DNA of 64,000 nucleotides, from assembly GCA_947498155.1 (NCBI GenBank), contig CANMJD010000001.1:868001-932000 (forward strand). Reading direction: 5' to 3'. The notes under the pieces are model-generated. The model did not search any database and was not told the origin of the DNA. It saw only the letters and a program-made list of their open reading frames with translations. Position numbers and translations under genes: made by a program. This stretch comes from an uncultured Pseudoruegeria sp. Its GTDB lineage: Bacteria; Pseudomonadota; Alphaproteobacteria; Rhodobacterales; Rhodobacteraceae. Numbering within the stretch: position 1 is the first letter of the stretch; each line of letters opens with the position of its first letter. Below are positions 20,613 to 27,318 of this stretch, piece by piece.

Positions 20613-22397
20613 TTAGTGACTGGCGAGTGTTACCGTGGATTTGGGCAGCTGTGCAACGTCTGGTCGCACCCCAAGAAGCGGGGCTGTCCGGCGGATCAAT
20701 TCTGCCGCCACCGGTACGGCCGTCCAGCCAGCGGTGCGGCGCTCTTCGCCGAGGACAAAAGTCGAAGGCTCATCCAGCGTCAGGATTACCACATATTTGG
20801 GATCGTCGGTCGGAAAGACCGACGCGAAGGTCGCGATAACCCTGTCTTTATGGTAACCGCCGCCGTTTTCTTTTGGCTTGTCCGCCGTGCCGGTCTTGCC
20901 GCCCACACGGTAGCCTTCAACCTCACCAAAACTCGCTGTGCCGCGCACAACCACCTGCCGGATCATGTCGCGTAGCATGGCGGAAGTTTGCTCACTGATC
21001 ACCCGTTCACCGCGCTGCGGTCCCTCTTGGCGCAGAATCGTCGGTGTGATCCGCGTGCCCCCATTCAGAACCGTCGCATAGGCCGCCGCCAGATGCAGCG
21101 GGCTGGCCGACAGACCATGGCCATAGGAAATCGTCATGGTCGAAATATCGGACCAGTTTTTCGGCAACAACGGACGCGCGCTTGGCCCTTCGACCAGTTC
21201 AACCTCGGTTGGCTCAAAGAAGCCCAGTTGCTTCATGAATTTCTTTTGTCGTTCGGTGCCCAGCATCATCGCCACGCGGGCGGTGCCAATATTAGAGGAT
21301 TTAACAATCACATCCGTCACAGACAGTTCAGGACCGTAGTTTTTAAAATCGCGAATACGGTGTTTGCCCCAGGTCATCGGCCCCTTGGTTTCCACCATGG
21401 TCGACGGGTTAACCAAACGCTCCTCGATGGCTTGTCCAATGGCAAAAATCTTAAAGGTAGAGCCCAGCTCATACAGCCCCTGCACCGCACGGTTAAACAG
21501 CGGACTATCCGAGGGCGCACCTTCGACGGCGGGTCGTGGGCGGTTGTTCGGATCAAAATCCGGCAAGGACGACATGGCCATGATTTCACCGGTATGCGCA
21601 TCCAGAATAATGCCGGTTGCGCCTTTGGCATTCATCAATTTCATACCGCCATACAGCACATGGCGCATCGCCGCCTGAACCGTTAGATCAATCGACAACT
21701 CCAGCGGCGCACCCTGATTGACCGGATCGCGCAGATAGTCGTCAAATATCTTTTCAACACCGGCGACACCAACCACCTCGGCAGAATGCACGCCCTCACG
21801 GCCAAAGGATGCCCCGCCCATGATGTGAGCGGCCAGTTTGCCATTGGGATACAGCCGCATTTCGCGCGGACCAAACAAGAGCCCCGGATCGCCAATGTCA
21901 TGCACCGCTTGCATTTGCTCGGGGCTGATTTTCTTTTTCACCCAAAGGAATTTACGTTTGCCGGAAAAATCCTTGATCAAACGCTCTTCCTTAAGGTCAG
22001 GAAAGATTTTGATCAGCTCCTTGGCCGAACGTTCCTTGTCGATCATGATTTGCGGCTGCGCATAGAGCGAATGGGTCGACAGGTTTGTCGCCAGCACCCG
22101 TCCGTTGCGATCCACAATATCAGAGCGCTGCGCCAGAATTTCCGACCCCGAGGCCGCCGCGCGGGGCTCGCTCGGGTCAATTGAGGCAATATGGCCCATG
22201 CGCAGACCAATAATCAGAAAGGCCATCACAAAAAAGCCGCTGAGCACCAAAAGCCGTCCCTCGGCCCGTTGGCGTGAATTATCCCGCATCACCTCATGAC
22301 GCTGACGGATGTTTTCCTTTTCAATCGCGTCGGGATTTTCGCCCTTGGCGCGGGCATCCAGAATGCGGGCCAAAGGGCGCAGAGGCGTGCGGGTCAT
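20613..22397 (-). CDS. ftsI: Septal transpeptidase FtsI (PBP3)
   Basis: Class B penicillin-binding protein that cross-links new peptidoglycan at the septum with FtsW. The 594-residue product has a short cytoplasmic N-terminus, one membrane anchor (LLVLSGFFVMAFLIIGL, about residues 48-66), the PBP dimerisation domain, and a transpeptidase domain with STFK (Ser313 as nucleophile), an SSN triad in VKSSNIGTA and KTGT (Lys501). The start overlaps ftsL by 4 bases. Confidence 0.97.
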   Translation of the reverse strand: MTRTPLRPLARILDARAKGENPDAIEKENIRQRHEVMRDNSRQRAEGRLLVLSGFFVMAFLIIGLRMGHIASIDPSEPRAAASGSEILAQRSDIVDRNGRVLATNLSTHSLYAQPQIMIDKERSAKELIKIFPDLKEERLIKDFSGKRKFLWVKKKISPEQMQAVHDIGDPGLLFGPREMRLYPNGKLAAHIMGGASFGREGVHSAEVVGVAGVEKIFDDYLRDPVNQGAPLELSIDLTVQAAMRHVLYGGMKLMNAKGATGIILDAHTGEIMAMSSLPDFDPNNRPRPAVEGAPSDSPLFNRAVQGLYELGSTFKIFAIGQAIEERLVNPSTMVETKGPMTWGKHRIRDFKNYGPELSVTDVIVKSSNIGTARVAMMLGTERQKKFMKQLGFFEPTEVELVEGPSARPLLPKNWSDISTMTISYGHGLSASPLHLAAAYATVLNGGTRITPTILRQEGPQRGERVISEQTSAMLRDMIRQVVVRGTASFGEVEGYRVGGKTGTADKPKENGGGYHKDRVIATFASVFPTDDPKYVVILTLDEPSTFVLGEERRTAGWTAVPVAAELIRRTAPLLGVRPDVAQLPKSTVTLASH

Positions 22398-22741
22398 GGG
22401 TGCTGCTCCTGTGTGCCAGAAACTTCGATGGGATTAAGGATGGGCAGCAGATCGGGTTGCGGATAGCTAACCTGATCGGCGCGACCAAAATGTTCTGGCT
22501 GCAATTCCATCAGCCCCAGCGTTTCAAAGTTCAACGCCGCCAGTTCGCGCAGCCGGTCCGGACGGTTCAGATAGGCCCATTCGGCCTTGAGGATCGCCAG
22601 ACGCTCGCGCTTGGCGGCGATTTTGCGTTGAAGCTTTGCCACATCTTTAAGGGTTTGTTGTGTCGCGTAGTTTTCCTGATAGGCGTTAAACGCCAGTGCC
22701 ATGACCACAAGTGCTGTCAGACAATACAGAATCGTTCGCAT
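22394..22741 (-). CDS. ftsL: Cell division protein FtsL
   Basis: Small bitopic divisome protein that forms a coiled-coil subcomplex with FtsQ (and FtsB) and activates FtsW-FtsI. The 115-residue product has one membrane segment at the N-terminus (YCLTALVVMALAFNAY), then a heptad-like helix (LKDVAKLQRKIAAKRERLAILKAEW in part) and the typical YLNRPDRLRELAA near the end. FtsL is poorly conserved; the call rests on this layout and on its place between rsmH and ftsI. It shares one base with the rsmH stop. Confidence 0.88.
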   Translation of the reverse strand: MRTILYCLTALVVMALAFNAYQENYATQQTLKDVAKLQRKIAAKRERLAILKAEWAYLNRPDRLRELAALNFETLGLMELQPEHFGRADQVSYPQPDLLPILNPIEVSGTQEQHP

Positions 22742-23748
22742 TACCGTCTTCCCTTTGCGTTTTTCTTATATCCCGGCATGCCCAAGGCACCACGATCCAC
22801 TGGCCCTGCGGGGGCTTCGGTGCGGATACCGACACGCAGCTTGGCCGAACGGGAACGCGGGTTTTCCGCCAGTTCCTGATCATCCGGCCCGGTAGCGCGG
22901 CGAATTTTCAACTTAAATCGAGGGGCCTCGGCCTCGGTTTCGGGGGCATAGCGGTTGGCCCGCCCACCACCACCGGAACGCGCGGTGAAAAACCGTTTAA
23001 CAACGCGGTCTTCGAGCGAATGAAAGGTCACGACAGCCAGTTGCCCGCCGGGTTTTAGTGCCCGTTCGGCGGCTTCCAGACCTTCGACCAACTGGCCGAA
23101 TTCGTCATTCACATGAATGCGGATCGCCTGAAAACTGCGGGTTGCGGGGTGGCTTTGGCCCGGTTTTGGGCGTGGTAGACAGCTTTCGATGACCGCCGCC
23201 AGTTGCAATGTGGTCTCAAACGGCGCTTCTGCACGTTCGCGCAGGATCGCGCGGGCAATGCGGCGTGAAGCACGCTCTTCGCCATAATGGTACAAAACAT
23301 CCGCGATTTCTTCTTCGCTCGCAGTATTCACAAAATCTGCCGCTGACGGTCCGGACTGGCTCATGCGCATGTCGAGCGGACCGTCTTTGTTAAAGGAAAA
23401 CCCGCGTTCCGCCAGATCAAGCTGCATGGATGAAACACCCAGATCCAACACCACCCCGTCCAGCAGATCGGTGTGATAGCTGTCCATTTCCGAGAATGTG
23501 CCCTCGACCAGCTTCAGCCGTTCACCAAAATCATCGGCCCAGCTTGCGGCCATGTCAAAAACCATCGGGTCGCGATCCACGCCCAGCACCAGATCGGCAC
23601 CGGCCTCCAGCAAGCCACGGGTATAGCCGCCAGCCCCGAAGGTGCCATCGAGCCATACTCCAGAGACAGGCGCGACCGCTGTAAGAAGCGGCCGTAACAG
23701 AACTGGAATATGCGGGTCTTTTGAAGGGGGCTGCGGCGTTGTCACCAT
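22741..23748 (-). CDS. rsmH: 16S rRNA (cytosine1402-N4)-methyltransferase RsmH
   Basis: SAM-dependent enzyme methylating C1402 in the decoding centre of 16S rRNA (formerly MraW). The 335-residue product has the SAM site [18 protein letters not shown] near residue 34, [13 protein letters not shown], and the family end segment [13 protein letters not shown] with SRSAKLRVG. The ATG follows the mraZ stop directly (TAA then ATG). Confidence 0.97.
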   Translation of the reverse strand: MVTTPQPPSKDPHIPVLLRPLLTAVAPVSGVWLDGTFGAGGYTRGLLEAGADLVLGVDRDPMVFDMAASWADDFGERLKLVEGTFSEMDSYHTDLLDGVVLDLGVSSMQLDLAERGFSFNKDGPLDMRMSQSGPSAADFVNTASEEEIADVLYHYGEERASRRIARAILRERAEAPFETTLQLAAVIESCLPRPKPGQSHPATRSFQAIRIHVNDEFGQLVEGLEAAERALKPGGQLAVVTFHSLEDRVVKRFFTARSGGGGRANRYAPETEAEAPRFKLKIRRATGPDDQELAENPRSRSAKLRVGIRTEAPAGPVDRGALGMPGYKKNAKGRR

Positions 23749-24243
23749 TTATCTCCCCTCGTCCCCGTCCAGATAAATAGAGGGGTCGATATTTGGATCG
23801 AAGTCCTCATCGCCATCAAGAGCAGCGTAGACTTCTTCTTCATAGGTTTCGGGTTTCCAGATCTCAAAGGTGTCGCCATTGCCCGCAAAGGTGGCGGCAG
23901 ACTCGATCCCGATTTTGTCGCGCTGCGCCTTGGGCAGGACAAGCCGTCCTGTTTCGTCGATCGTGGTTTCCAGCGATTGCGTCAGATACAGTCGTTGCAA
24001 GGCGCGGCGGCGGTTGGAGCCACGGGGCAAAGCTTCGATCTTATCCTCGACCTGCGCCATGGCATTAATGCTGAAGCACTCTAGCTGTTTGCGGGTGGGG
24101 CCACCATATACAACGATCACCCGTGGGGCATCGCCGCTTTTCCATTCAGGGTCATTGGCTTCCAGAACACGGCGAAACGGGGCAGGAATGGACATCCTAC
24201 CCTTCGTATCCACCTTATTCAGGTGTTCGCCTCTGAACCTCAT
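23749..24243 (-). CDS. mraZ: Transcriptional regulator MraZ
   Basis: AbrB-like DNA-binding protein that in other bacteria represses its own dcw operon. The 164-residue product has two tandem SpoVT/AbrB-like folds, the first around LNKVDTKGRMSIPAPFR and the second around TIDETGRLVLPKAQRD; each holds the DxxGR signature. I take the ATG at 24243 (AGGGA about 8 bases upstream) because the family starts with M-R-F-R-G; an in-frame ATG at 24372 would add 43 residues without similarity. It is the first gene of the cluster. Confidence 0.95.
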   Translation of the reverse strand: MRFRGEHLNKVDTKGRMSIPAPFRRVLEANDPEWKSGDAPRVIVVYGGPTRKQLECFSINAMAQVEDKIEALPRGSNRRRALQRLYLTQSLETTIDETGRLVLPKAQRDKIGIESAATFAGNGDTFEIWKPETYEEEVYAALDGDEDFDPNIDPSIYLDGDEGR

Positions 24244-24307
24244 CGCCACTGTCCCTGCGGCTCCTATTGTCTCTCGGGGATCGGAAATCGATCTCCTGAA
24301 ATGGAAA

Positions 24308-24344
24308 CGGCGGATCGAGCTGCTGCCACTGCTCTGATCCGCCG
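24308..24344 (-). promoter_or_regulatory. GC-rich hairpin in the mraZ leader
   Basis: On the minus strand CGGCGGATC-A-GAGC, a 10-base loop, then GCTC-GATCCGCCG forms a 9+4 bp stem with a single bulged A, 65 bases before the mraZ start. It is followed by TTTCCATTTC, which is too mixed for a clear terminator. Possible attenuator or stabilising 5' structure of the dcw mRNA. Confidence 0.5.
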
Positions 24345-24572
24345 CCCTCGTCCCATCACTGGGTATGTCCAACTGCGCGTGCCACCTGGGGGGATGTCTG
24401 CTCGCTCACGCGTCGGATCTCTTCGTTAGATGAAATCGGGTGCCTGTATGAAACCTGACTTGGTGCCTACCGGGGTCTTTAGCGCCCCTTTGTATTGCCC
24501 GTCCTCATCGTGGTTACAGGATTGCCATGGGAAATCATGGCACGCAACACTTTTTTTCGGCACGAACGTGTA

Positions 24573-24587
24573 ATGCAGTCAATATTC
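24573..24587 (-). promoter_or_regulatory. 15-base motif upstream of mraZ, identical to one upstream of ftsW
   Basis: Minus-strand GAATATTGACTGCAT, 330 bases before mraZ. The match to 14332-14346 is exact over 15 bases and in the same orientation to the gene. Both copies carry TTGACT. Confidence 0.35.
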
Positions 24588-24825
24588 CTTGCGAAAATCA
24601 CACCTATTTTGGTCAATTTCCACCGAATATGTCCACGAAATAGGAATCATCCACCATATATAGTGACAAATCTGGTGTCCCAAATTTTCCCATTTTTTTT
24701 CACATTTGCAGATTCAATTGAATGATGTTGCCCTTAAAGCAACGATTCCGCCGCTTTTTCGCCACAATTCCCATAGAGCAATCAGAGAATATTGGATAAA
24801 ACCTGACGCAATCTTGAAAAATGGC

Positions 24826-24856
24826 AAAAAGAAAGGGCGCCCCGACAGGAGCACCC
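24826..24856 (-). terminator. Intrinsic terminator after apbC
   Basis: Minus strand GGGTGCTCC-TGTC-GGGGCGCCC pairs over 9 bp with two G-U pairs, followed by TTTCTTTTT. It lies 41 bases past the apbC stop. Confidence 0.8.
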
Positions 24857-24896
24857 AACCAGTCCCATGACTTCCCATGGAGAATTTCGAGATGCT

Positions 24897-25979
24897 TTAG
24901 GCCATGCCGCCCGCAATCAGTCCTTTGGCCAATTGCGCATAGGCGTCCGACATCGGCCCCTCTTGTGATGCAATCGGCGCGCCCGCATCGCCGGCCAGAC
25001 GGGTATCCAGATCCAGTGGAAGCTCGCCAAGGAAGGGAATGCCCAGTTTATCCGCCTCGGCCCTGACCCCGCCATGGCCAAACAAATGCGCCTCATGCCC
25101 GCATTGCGGACATATATATGCTGACATGTTTTCGATCAGACCCAAAACCGGCGTCTTGAGCTTGTCAAACATGTCCAGCGCCTTGCGCGCATCCAACAGC
25201 GCGACATCCTGCGGCGTAGAGACAACAATGGCGCCGGTCAGCTCTGTCTTTTGGCACAGCGTCAGCTGTACATCGCCTGTGCCCGGCGGCAGATCAACAA
25301 GCAGAACGTCCAGCTCTCCCCATTCCACTTGCCCCAACATCTGCTGCAAGGCCCCCATCAACATCGGCCCCCGCCACACTACCGCCTGATCCGCATCGAC
25401 CATAAAGCCAATCGACATAATCGTGACCCCATGTGCATTAAGCGGGATGATGGTTTTGCCATCCGGCGATGCAGGGCGCTTATTGACCCCCATCATGCGC
25501 GGCTGTGAGGGACCGTATATATCTGCATCCAGCAGGCCGACCCGCCGACCCTGCCGCGCCAGTGCCACAGCCAGATTGCTGGACACTGTCGATTTACCCA
25601 CGCCGCCCTTACCGGAGCCAATCGCCAGAATACGGTCAACACCCGATACTTTCAGCGGGCCGGCCTGCGGTTTCGGATGGCCGCCGACCTTTAAAGATGG
25701 CGGCGCATCGGATGCGGGGGCTTTTGCCGCCCCCCCATGAGCGGTCAGCACCGCTGAGACGCGCGCAACACCGGGCAGCGCCTGCACGGCGGCTTCGGCC
25801 TGATTGCGCGACTCAACCAGCGTATTGGCTTGTTCGGAATCAGCTGCTTCGATGACAAAACTCACCGAGTCGCCCTGAATCGTGAGCGCCCGAACCAGAT
25901 CTTGAGAGACGAGATCGCCCCCTCCAGAAATGGTGACGCTACGGAGGGCCTTGACAATATCTTCCCGACTGATCGGCAT
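24897..25979 (-). CDS. apbC: Iron-sulfur cluster carrier protein ApbC/Mrp
   Basis: Cytoplasmic P-loop ATPase of the MinD/Mrp group thought to carry Fe-S clusters to apo-proteins. The 360-residue product has an N-terminal MIP18-like domain (EDIVKALRSVTISGGGDLV), a linker with Pro/Ala, then the Walker A GSGKGGVGKSTVSSN, VDLPPGTGDVQLT, and the cluster-binding CxxC in YICPQCG. I take the ATG at 25979, with AGGA 8 bases upstream. A perfect 14-bp palindrome lies 39 bases before the start. Confidence 0.95.
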   Translation of the reverse strand: MPISREDIVKALRSVTISGGGDLVSQDLVRALTIQGDSVSFVIEAADSEQANTLVESRNQAEAAVQALPGVARVSAVLTAHGGAAKAPASDAPPSLKVGGHPKPQAGPLKVSGVDRILAIGSGKGGVGKSTVSSNLAVALARQGRRVGLLDADIYGPSQPRMMGVNKRPASPDGKTIIPLNAHGVTIMSIGFMVDADQAVVWRGPMLMGALQQMLGQVEWGELDVLLVDLPPGTGDVQLTLCQKTELTGAIVVSTPQDVALLDARKALDMFDKLKTPVLGLIENMSAYICPQCGHEAHLFGHGGVRAEADKLGIPFLGELPLDLDTRLAGDAGAPIASQEGPMSDAYAQLAKGLIAGGMA

Positions 25980-26017
25980 TTTTGTGTCCTTTTCAAGTTT
26001 CGCTGCATTAGTTGTGC

Positions 26018-26031
26018 CTTTGTGCACAAAG
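26018..26031. promoter_or_regulatory. Perfect palindrome in the apbC promoter region
   Basis: CTTTGTGCACAAAG is self-complementary over all 14 bases and lies 39 bases upstream of apbC, where an operator would be expected. I do not recognise the regulator. Confidence 0.4.
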
Positions 26032-26137
26032 AGCAAGGGGGCTATTAATTCGCTGCCTAAAATAAGATCGGTTTGTGAAAAAATAGGTCAACGTTACGTA
26101 TGCATTCGCTGCATAGCGGCTTTGAACCAATGGCCCA

Positions 26138-26194
26138 TTGTGCATCTGCAGCATTCGCTTATCTTAATCCTTGTTAGCGCAATCGAGCACTAAC
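26138..26194 (+). promoter_or_regulatory. Candidate promoter and inverted repeat upstream of the DUF1127-sRNA locus
   Basis: TTGTGC (26138-26143) is 16 bases from TATCTT (26160-26165), a fair housekeeping-like promoter. Just downstream an imperfect inverted repeat GTTAGCGC-AATCGA-GCACTAAC (26173-26194) sits at the expected transcript start. An alternative heat-shock-like -35 CTTTGAA lies at 26120-26126. In Rhodobacter the equivalent locus is under RpoH-type sigma factors. Confidence 0.4.
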
Positions 26195-26218
26195 GAGCAA
26201 AACGAAAAGAGACGAACC

Positions 26219-26434
26219 ATGGCAGTAGCATCAAACATCACATCCGTGAACACTGGCGCCTTTGATCGCATCGCAGCGATGTACCGTGGCATTGGTGAGC
26301 GGTTCGCACAGTACAAAGTGTACCGTGAGACATTTTCGGAGCTGGCAAACCTGTCCGATCGCGAGTTGAGCGACCTGGGACTGTACCGCGCCGACATTAA
26401 ACGTTTGGCAATCGAAGCCGCGTATAAAAACTAA
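26219..26434 (+). CDS. DUF1127 small protein, CcaF1-like
   Basis: A 71-residue protein starting MAVASNITSVNTGAFDRIAA and ending in the DUF1127 motif (LANLSDRELSDLGLYRADIKRLA), here with a longer N-terminus than the roughly 45-residue short forms. In Rhodobacter sphaeroides a DUF1127 protein (CcaF1) encoded directly upstream of the CcsR sRNAs binds RNA and aids sRNA maturation; the same arrangement here, with the sRNA array starting 10 bases after the stop, supports the same role. The Arg/Tyr-rich middle and C-terminus would suit RNA binding. The gene probably shares its transcript with the array. Confidence 0.9.
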   Translation: MAVASNITSVNTGAFDRIAAMYRGIGERFAQYKVYRETFSELANLSDRELSDLGLYRADIKRLAIEAAYKN

Positions 26435-26443
26435 GAATTCAGT

Positions 26444-26520
26444 TTAGGGCCCCGCTCCTCCTCCCTAGGGCGTCCTAATACAAAGCGGTGACATCTACTC
26501 CTCCTCCCGGATGTCACCGC
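26444..26520 (+). ncRNA. CcsR/cuckoo-type sRNA, unit 1
   Basis: Two hairpins with CTCCTCC loops. Hairpin A (26444-26478) pairs TTAGGGC.CC with GG.GCGTCCTAA imperfectly around GCTCCTCCTCCCT. Hairpin B is a perfect 11-bp stem GCGGTGACATC/GATGTCACCGC (26485-26495/26510-26520) around a 14-base loop TACTCCTCCTCCCG. The loops match the anti-Shine-Dalgarno sense and could pair with AGGAGG-type ribosome sites. Confidence 0.88.
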
Positions 26521-26556
26521 TCAAAAATACGGAGCCATGCGCTCCAGACATGCGAC

Positions 26557-26630
26557 GGGTCTCGCTCCTCCTCCCTAGAGGCCCTTAGCAATCATCGGTG
26601 GCACCCTCTCCTCCTCCCTGGGTGTCACCG
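26557..26630 (+). ncRNA. CcsR/cuckoo-type sRNA, unit 2
   Basis: Hairpin A: GGGTCTC/GAGGCCC (26557-26563/26578-26584) around GCTCCTCCTCCCTA. Hairpin B: CGGTGGCACCC/GGGTGTCACCG (26596-26606/26620-26630, one G-U pair) around TCTCCTCCTCCCT. Preceded by a mini-hairpin GGAGC-CATGC-GCTCC at 26531-26545. Confidence 0.9.
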
Positions 26631-26666
26631 ACAAAATTACGGGGCCAAGTGCCCCAGTCATGCGAC

Positions 26667-26740
26667 GGGTTCCGCTCCTCCTCCCTAGGGGCCCTTAGCA
26701 ATCATCGGTGGCACCCTCTCCTCCTCCCTGGGTGTCACCG
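26667..26740 (+). ncRNA. CcsR/cuckoo-type sRNA, unit 3
   Basis: Hairpin A: GGGTTCC/GGGGCCC (26667-26673/26688-26694) around GCTCCTCCTCCCTA. Hairpin B (26706-26740) is identical to that of unit 2, 110 bases away. Preceded by a perfect mini-hairpin GGGGC-CAAGT-GCCCC at 26641-26655. Confidence 0.9.
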
Positions 26741-26776
26741 ACAAAATTACGGGGCCATGTGCTCCAGACATGCGAC

Positions 26777-26850
26777 GGGTCTCGCTCCTCCTCCCTAGAG
26801 ACCCCTAGCTTTCTTCGGTGGCACCCTCTCCTCCTCCCTGGGTGTCACCG
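26777..26850 (+). ncRNA. CcsR/cuckoo-type sRNA, unit 4
   Basis: Hairpin A: GGGTCTC/GAGACCC (26777-26783/26798-26804), a perfect 7-bp stem. Hairpin B (26816-26850) is identical to units 2 and 3. Preceded by mini-hairpin GGGGC-CATGT-GCTCC at 26751-26765. Confidence 0.9.
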
Positions 26851-26895
26851 ATCCAGTTTCGTCTGGGGCGTTCGGCGGCTCCGACATTAAATCGC

Positions 26896-26969
26896 CAGAT
26901 CCGCTCCTCCTCCCTAGGGTCTGACGACAATGGCGACGGTTTCCCACCTTCTCCCGGGGGACCGTCGCC
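26896..26969 (+). ncRNA. CcsR/cuckoo-type sRNA, unit 5, with a diverged second loop
   Basis: Hairpin A: CAGATCC/GGGTCTG (26896-26902/26917-26923) around GCTCCTCCTCCCTA. Hairpin B: perfect 9-bp GGCGACGGT/ACCGTCGCC (26932-26940/26961-26969) but the loop reads ACCTTCTCCCGG inside a longer CCC/GGG-closed stem, so the CTCCTCC core is degenerate here only. Confidence 0.82.
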
Positions 26970-27006
26970 CTAAAATACAGGGCATCTGTCCTGACGCGCA
27001 TACGCC

Positions 27007-27082
27007 GGACCCTTCTCCTCCTCCCTAGGGTCCTGTCGTAGAAAAGCGGTGGCATCCTCTCCTCCTCCCTGGATGCCACCGC
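27007..27082 (+). ncRNA. CcsR/cuckoo-type sRNA, unit 6
   Basis: Hairpin A: perfect GGACCC/GGGTCC (27007-27012/27028-27033) around TTCTCCTCCTCCCTA. Hairpin B: perfect 12-bp GCGGTGGCATCC/GGATGCCACCGC (27046-27057/27071-27082) around TCTCCTCCTCCCT, the most stable stem of the array. Confidence 0.9.
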
Positions 27083-27120
27083 ACCAGATTTACCGGCGCA
27101 AGCCGGACACGACATACGAC

Positions 27121-27189
27121 GGTCTCTCTCCTCCCTTTGGGACCACGTAAAAGAGCGGCGGGGCTCTCCTCCTCCCTGTCCTGCCGCTC
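27121..27189 (+). ncRNA. CcsR/cuckoo-type sRNA, unit 7
   Basis: Hairpin A: GGTCTC/GGGACC (27121-27126/27139-27144) with a shorter loop TCTCCTCCCTTT. Hairpin B: 12-bp GAGCGGCGGGGC/GTCCTGCCGCTC (27153-27164/27178-27189, two G-U pairs) around TCTCCTCCTCCCT. Preceded by CCGGC-GCAA-GCCGG (27093-27106), a perfect stem with a GNRA tetraloop. Confidence 0.88.
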
Positions 27190-27221
27190 CAAAAATGCGC
27201 CTTCCGGGGCAACCAGATCCG

Positions 27222-27300
27222 CCAGCCGCTCCTCCTCCCTAGGCTGGTGAGACCAAGAACGGCGTTGCTCACTCCTCCCGAGCGACGCCGTTTTGTTTGT
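27222..27300 (+). ncRNA. CcsR/cuckoo-type sRNA, unit 8, ending in the terminator
   Basis: Hairpin A: perfect CCAGCC/GGCTGG (27222-27227/27242-27247) around GCTCCTCCTCCCTA. Hairpin B: 12-bp ACGGCGTTGCTC/GAGCGACGCCGT (27259-27270/27280-27291, one G-U pair) around ACTCCTCCC, followed by TTTTGTTTGT, so the second hairpin also acts as the intrinsic terminator. Confidence 0.88.
27259..27300 (+). terminator. Intrinsic terminator of the sRNA array
   Basis: Second hairpin of unit 8 (12-bp stem) followed directly by TTTTGTTTGT. No similar T-run follows any other hairpin of the array, so the whole set is probably one transcript. Confidence 0.85.
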
Positions 27301-27318
27301 GGCCACACCTCACCGGAA

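Larger units (their letters stand above)
24244..24896. other. Non-coding upstream region of mraZ, AT-rich
   Basis: About 650 bases without a gene I can support. It holds the dcw leader hairpin (24308-24344), the 15-base motif shared with the ftsW upstream region (24573-24587), three GANTC sites within about 105 bases (24644, 24711, 24744) and the apbC terminator (24826-24856). Several A- and T-runs at 24680-24720 and 24590-24660 fit promoter DNA. I could not place a confident -35/-10 pair or a set of MraZ boxes. Confidence 0.6.

Noticed and set aside
24244-24480. MraZ-binding TGGG-type repeats upstream of mraZ
   Set aside because: A TGGGACGAGGG-like stretch is present but there is no regular set of three repeats with the known spacing.
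24495-24725. Possible 76-codon plus-strand gene in the AT-rich region before mraZ
   Set aside because: No ribosome site, no similarity seen, and the AT-rich composition fits promoter DNA rather than coding DNA of this genome.
26488-26890. Reading frames with repeated peptides such as LLLPGCHRQNYGA in the array
   Set aside because: They are translations of the tandem sRNA units; the conserved parts are stems and loops, not codons.
26444-27300. CRISPR-like look of the repeated block
   Set aside because: Repeat period is about 110 bases, conserved parts are hairpin pairs with a common loop, there are no short uniform spacers and no cas genes.
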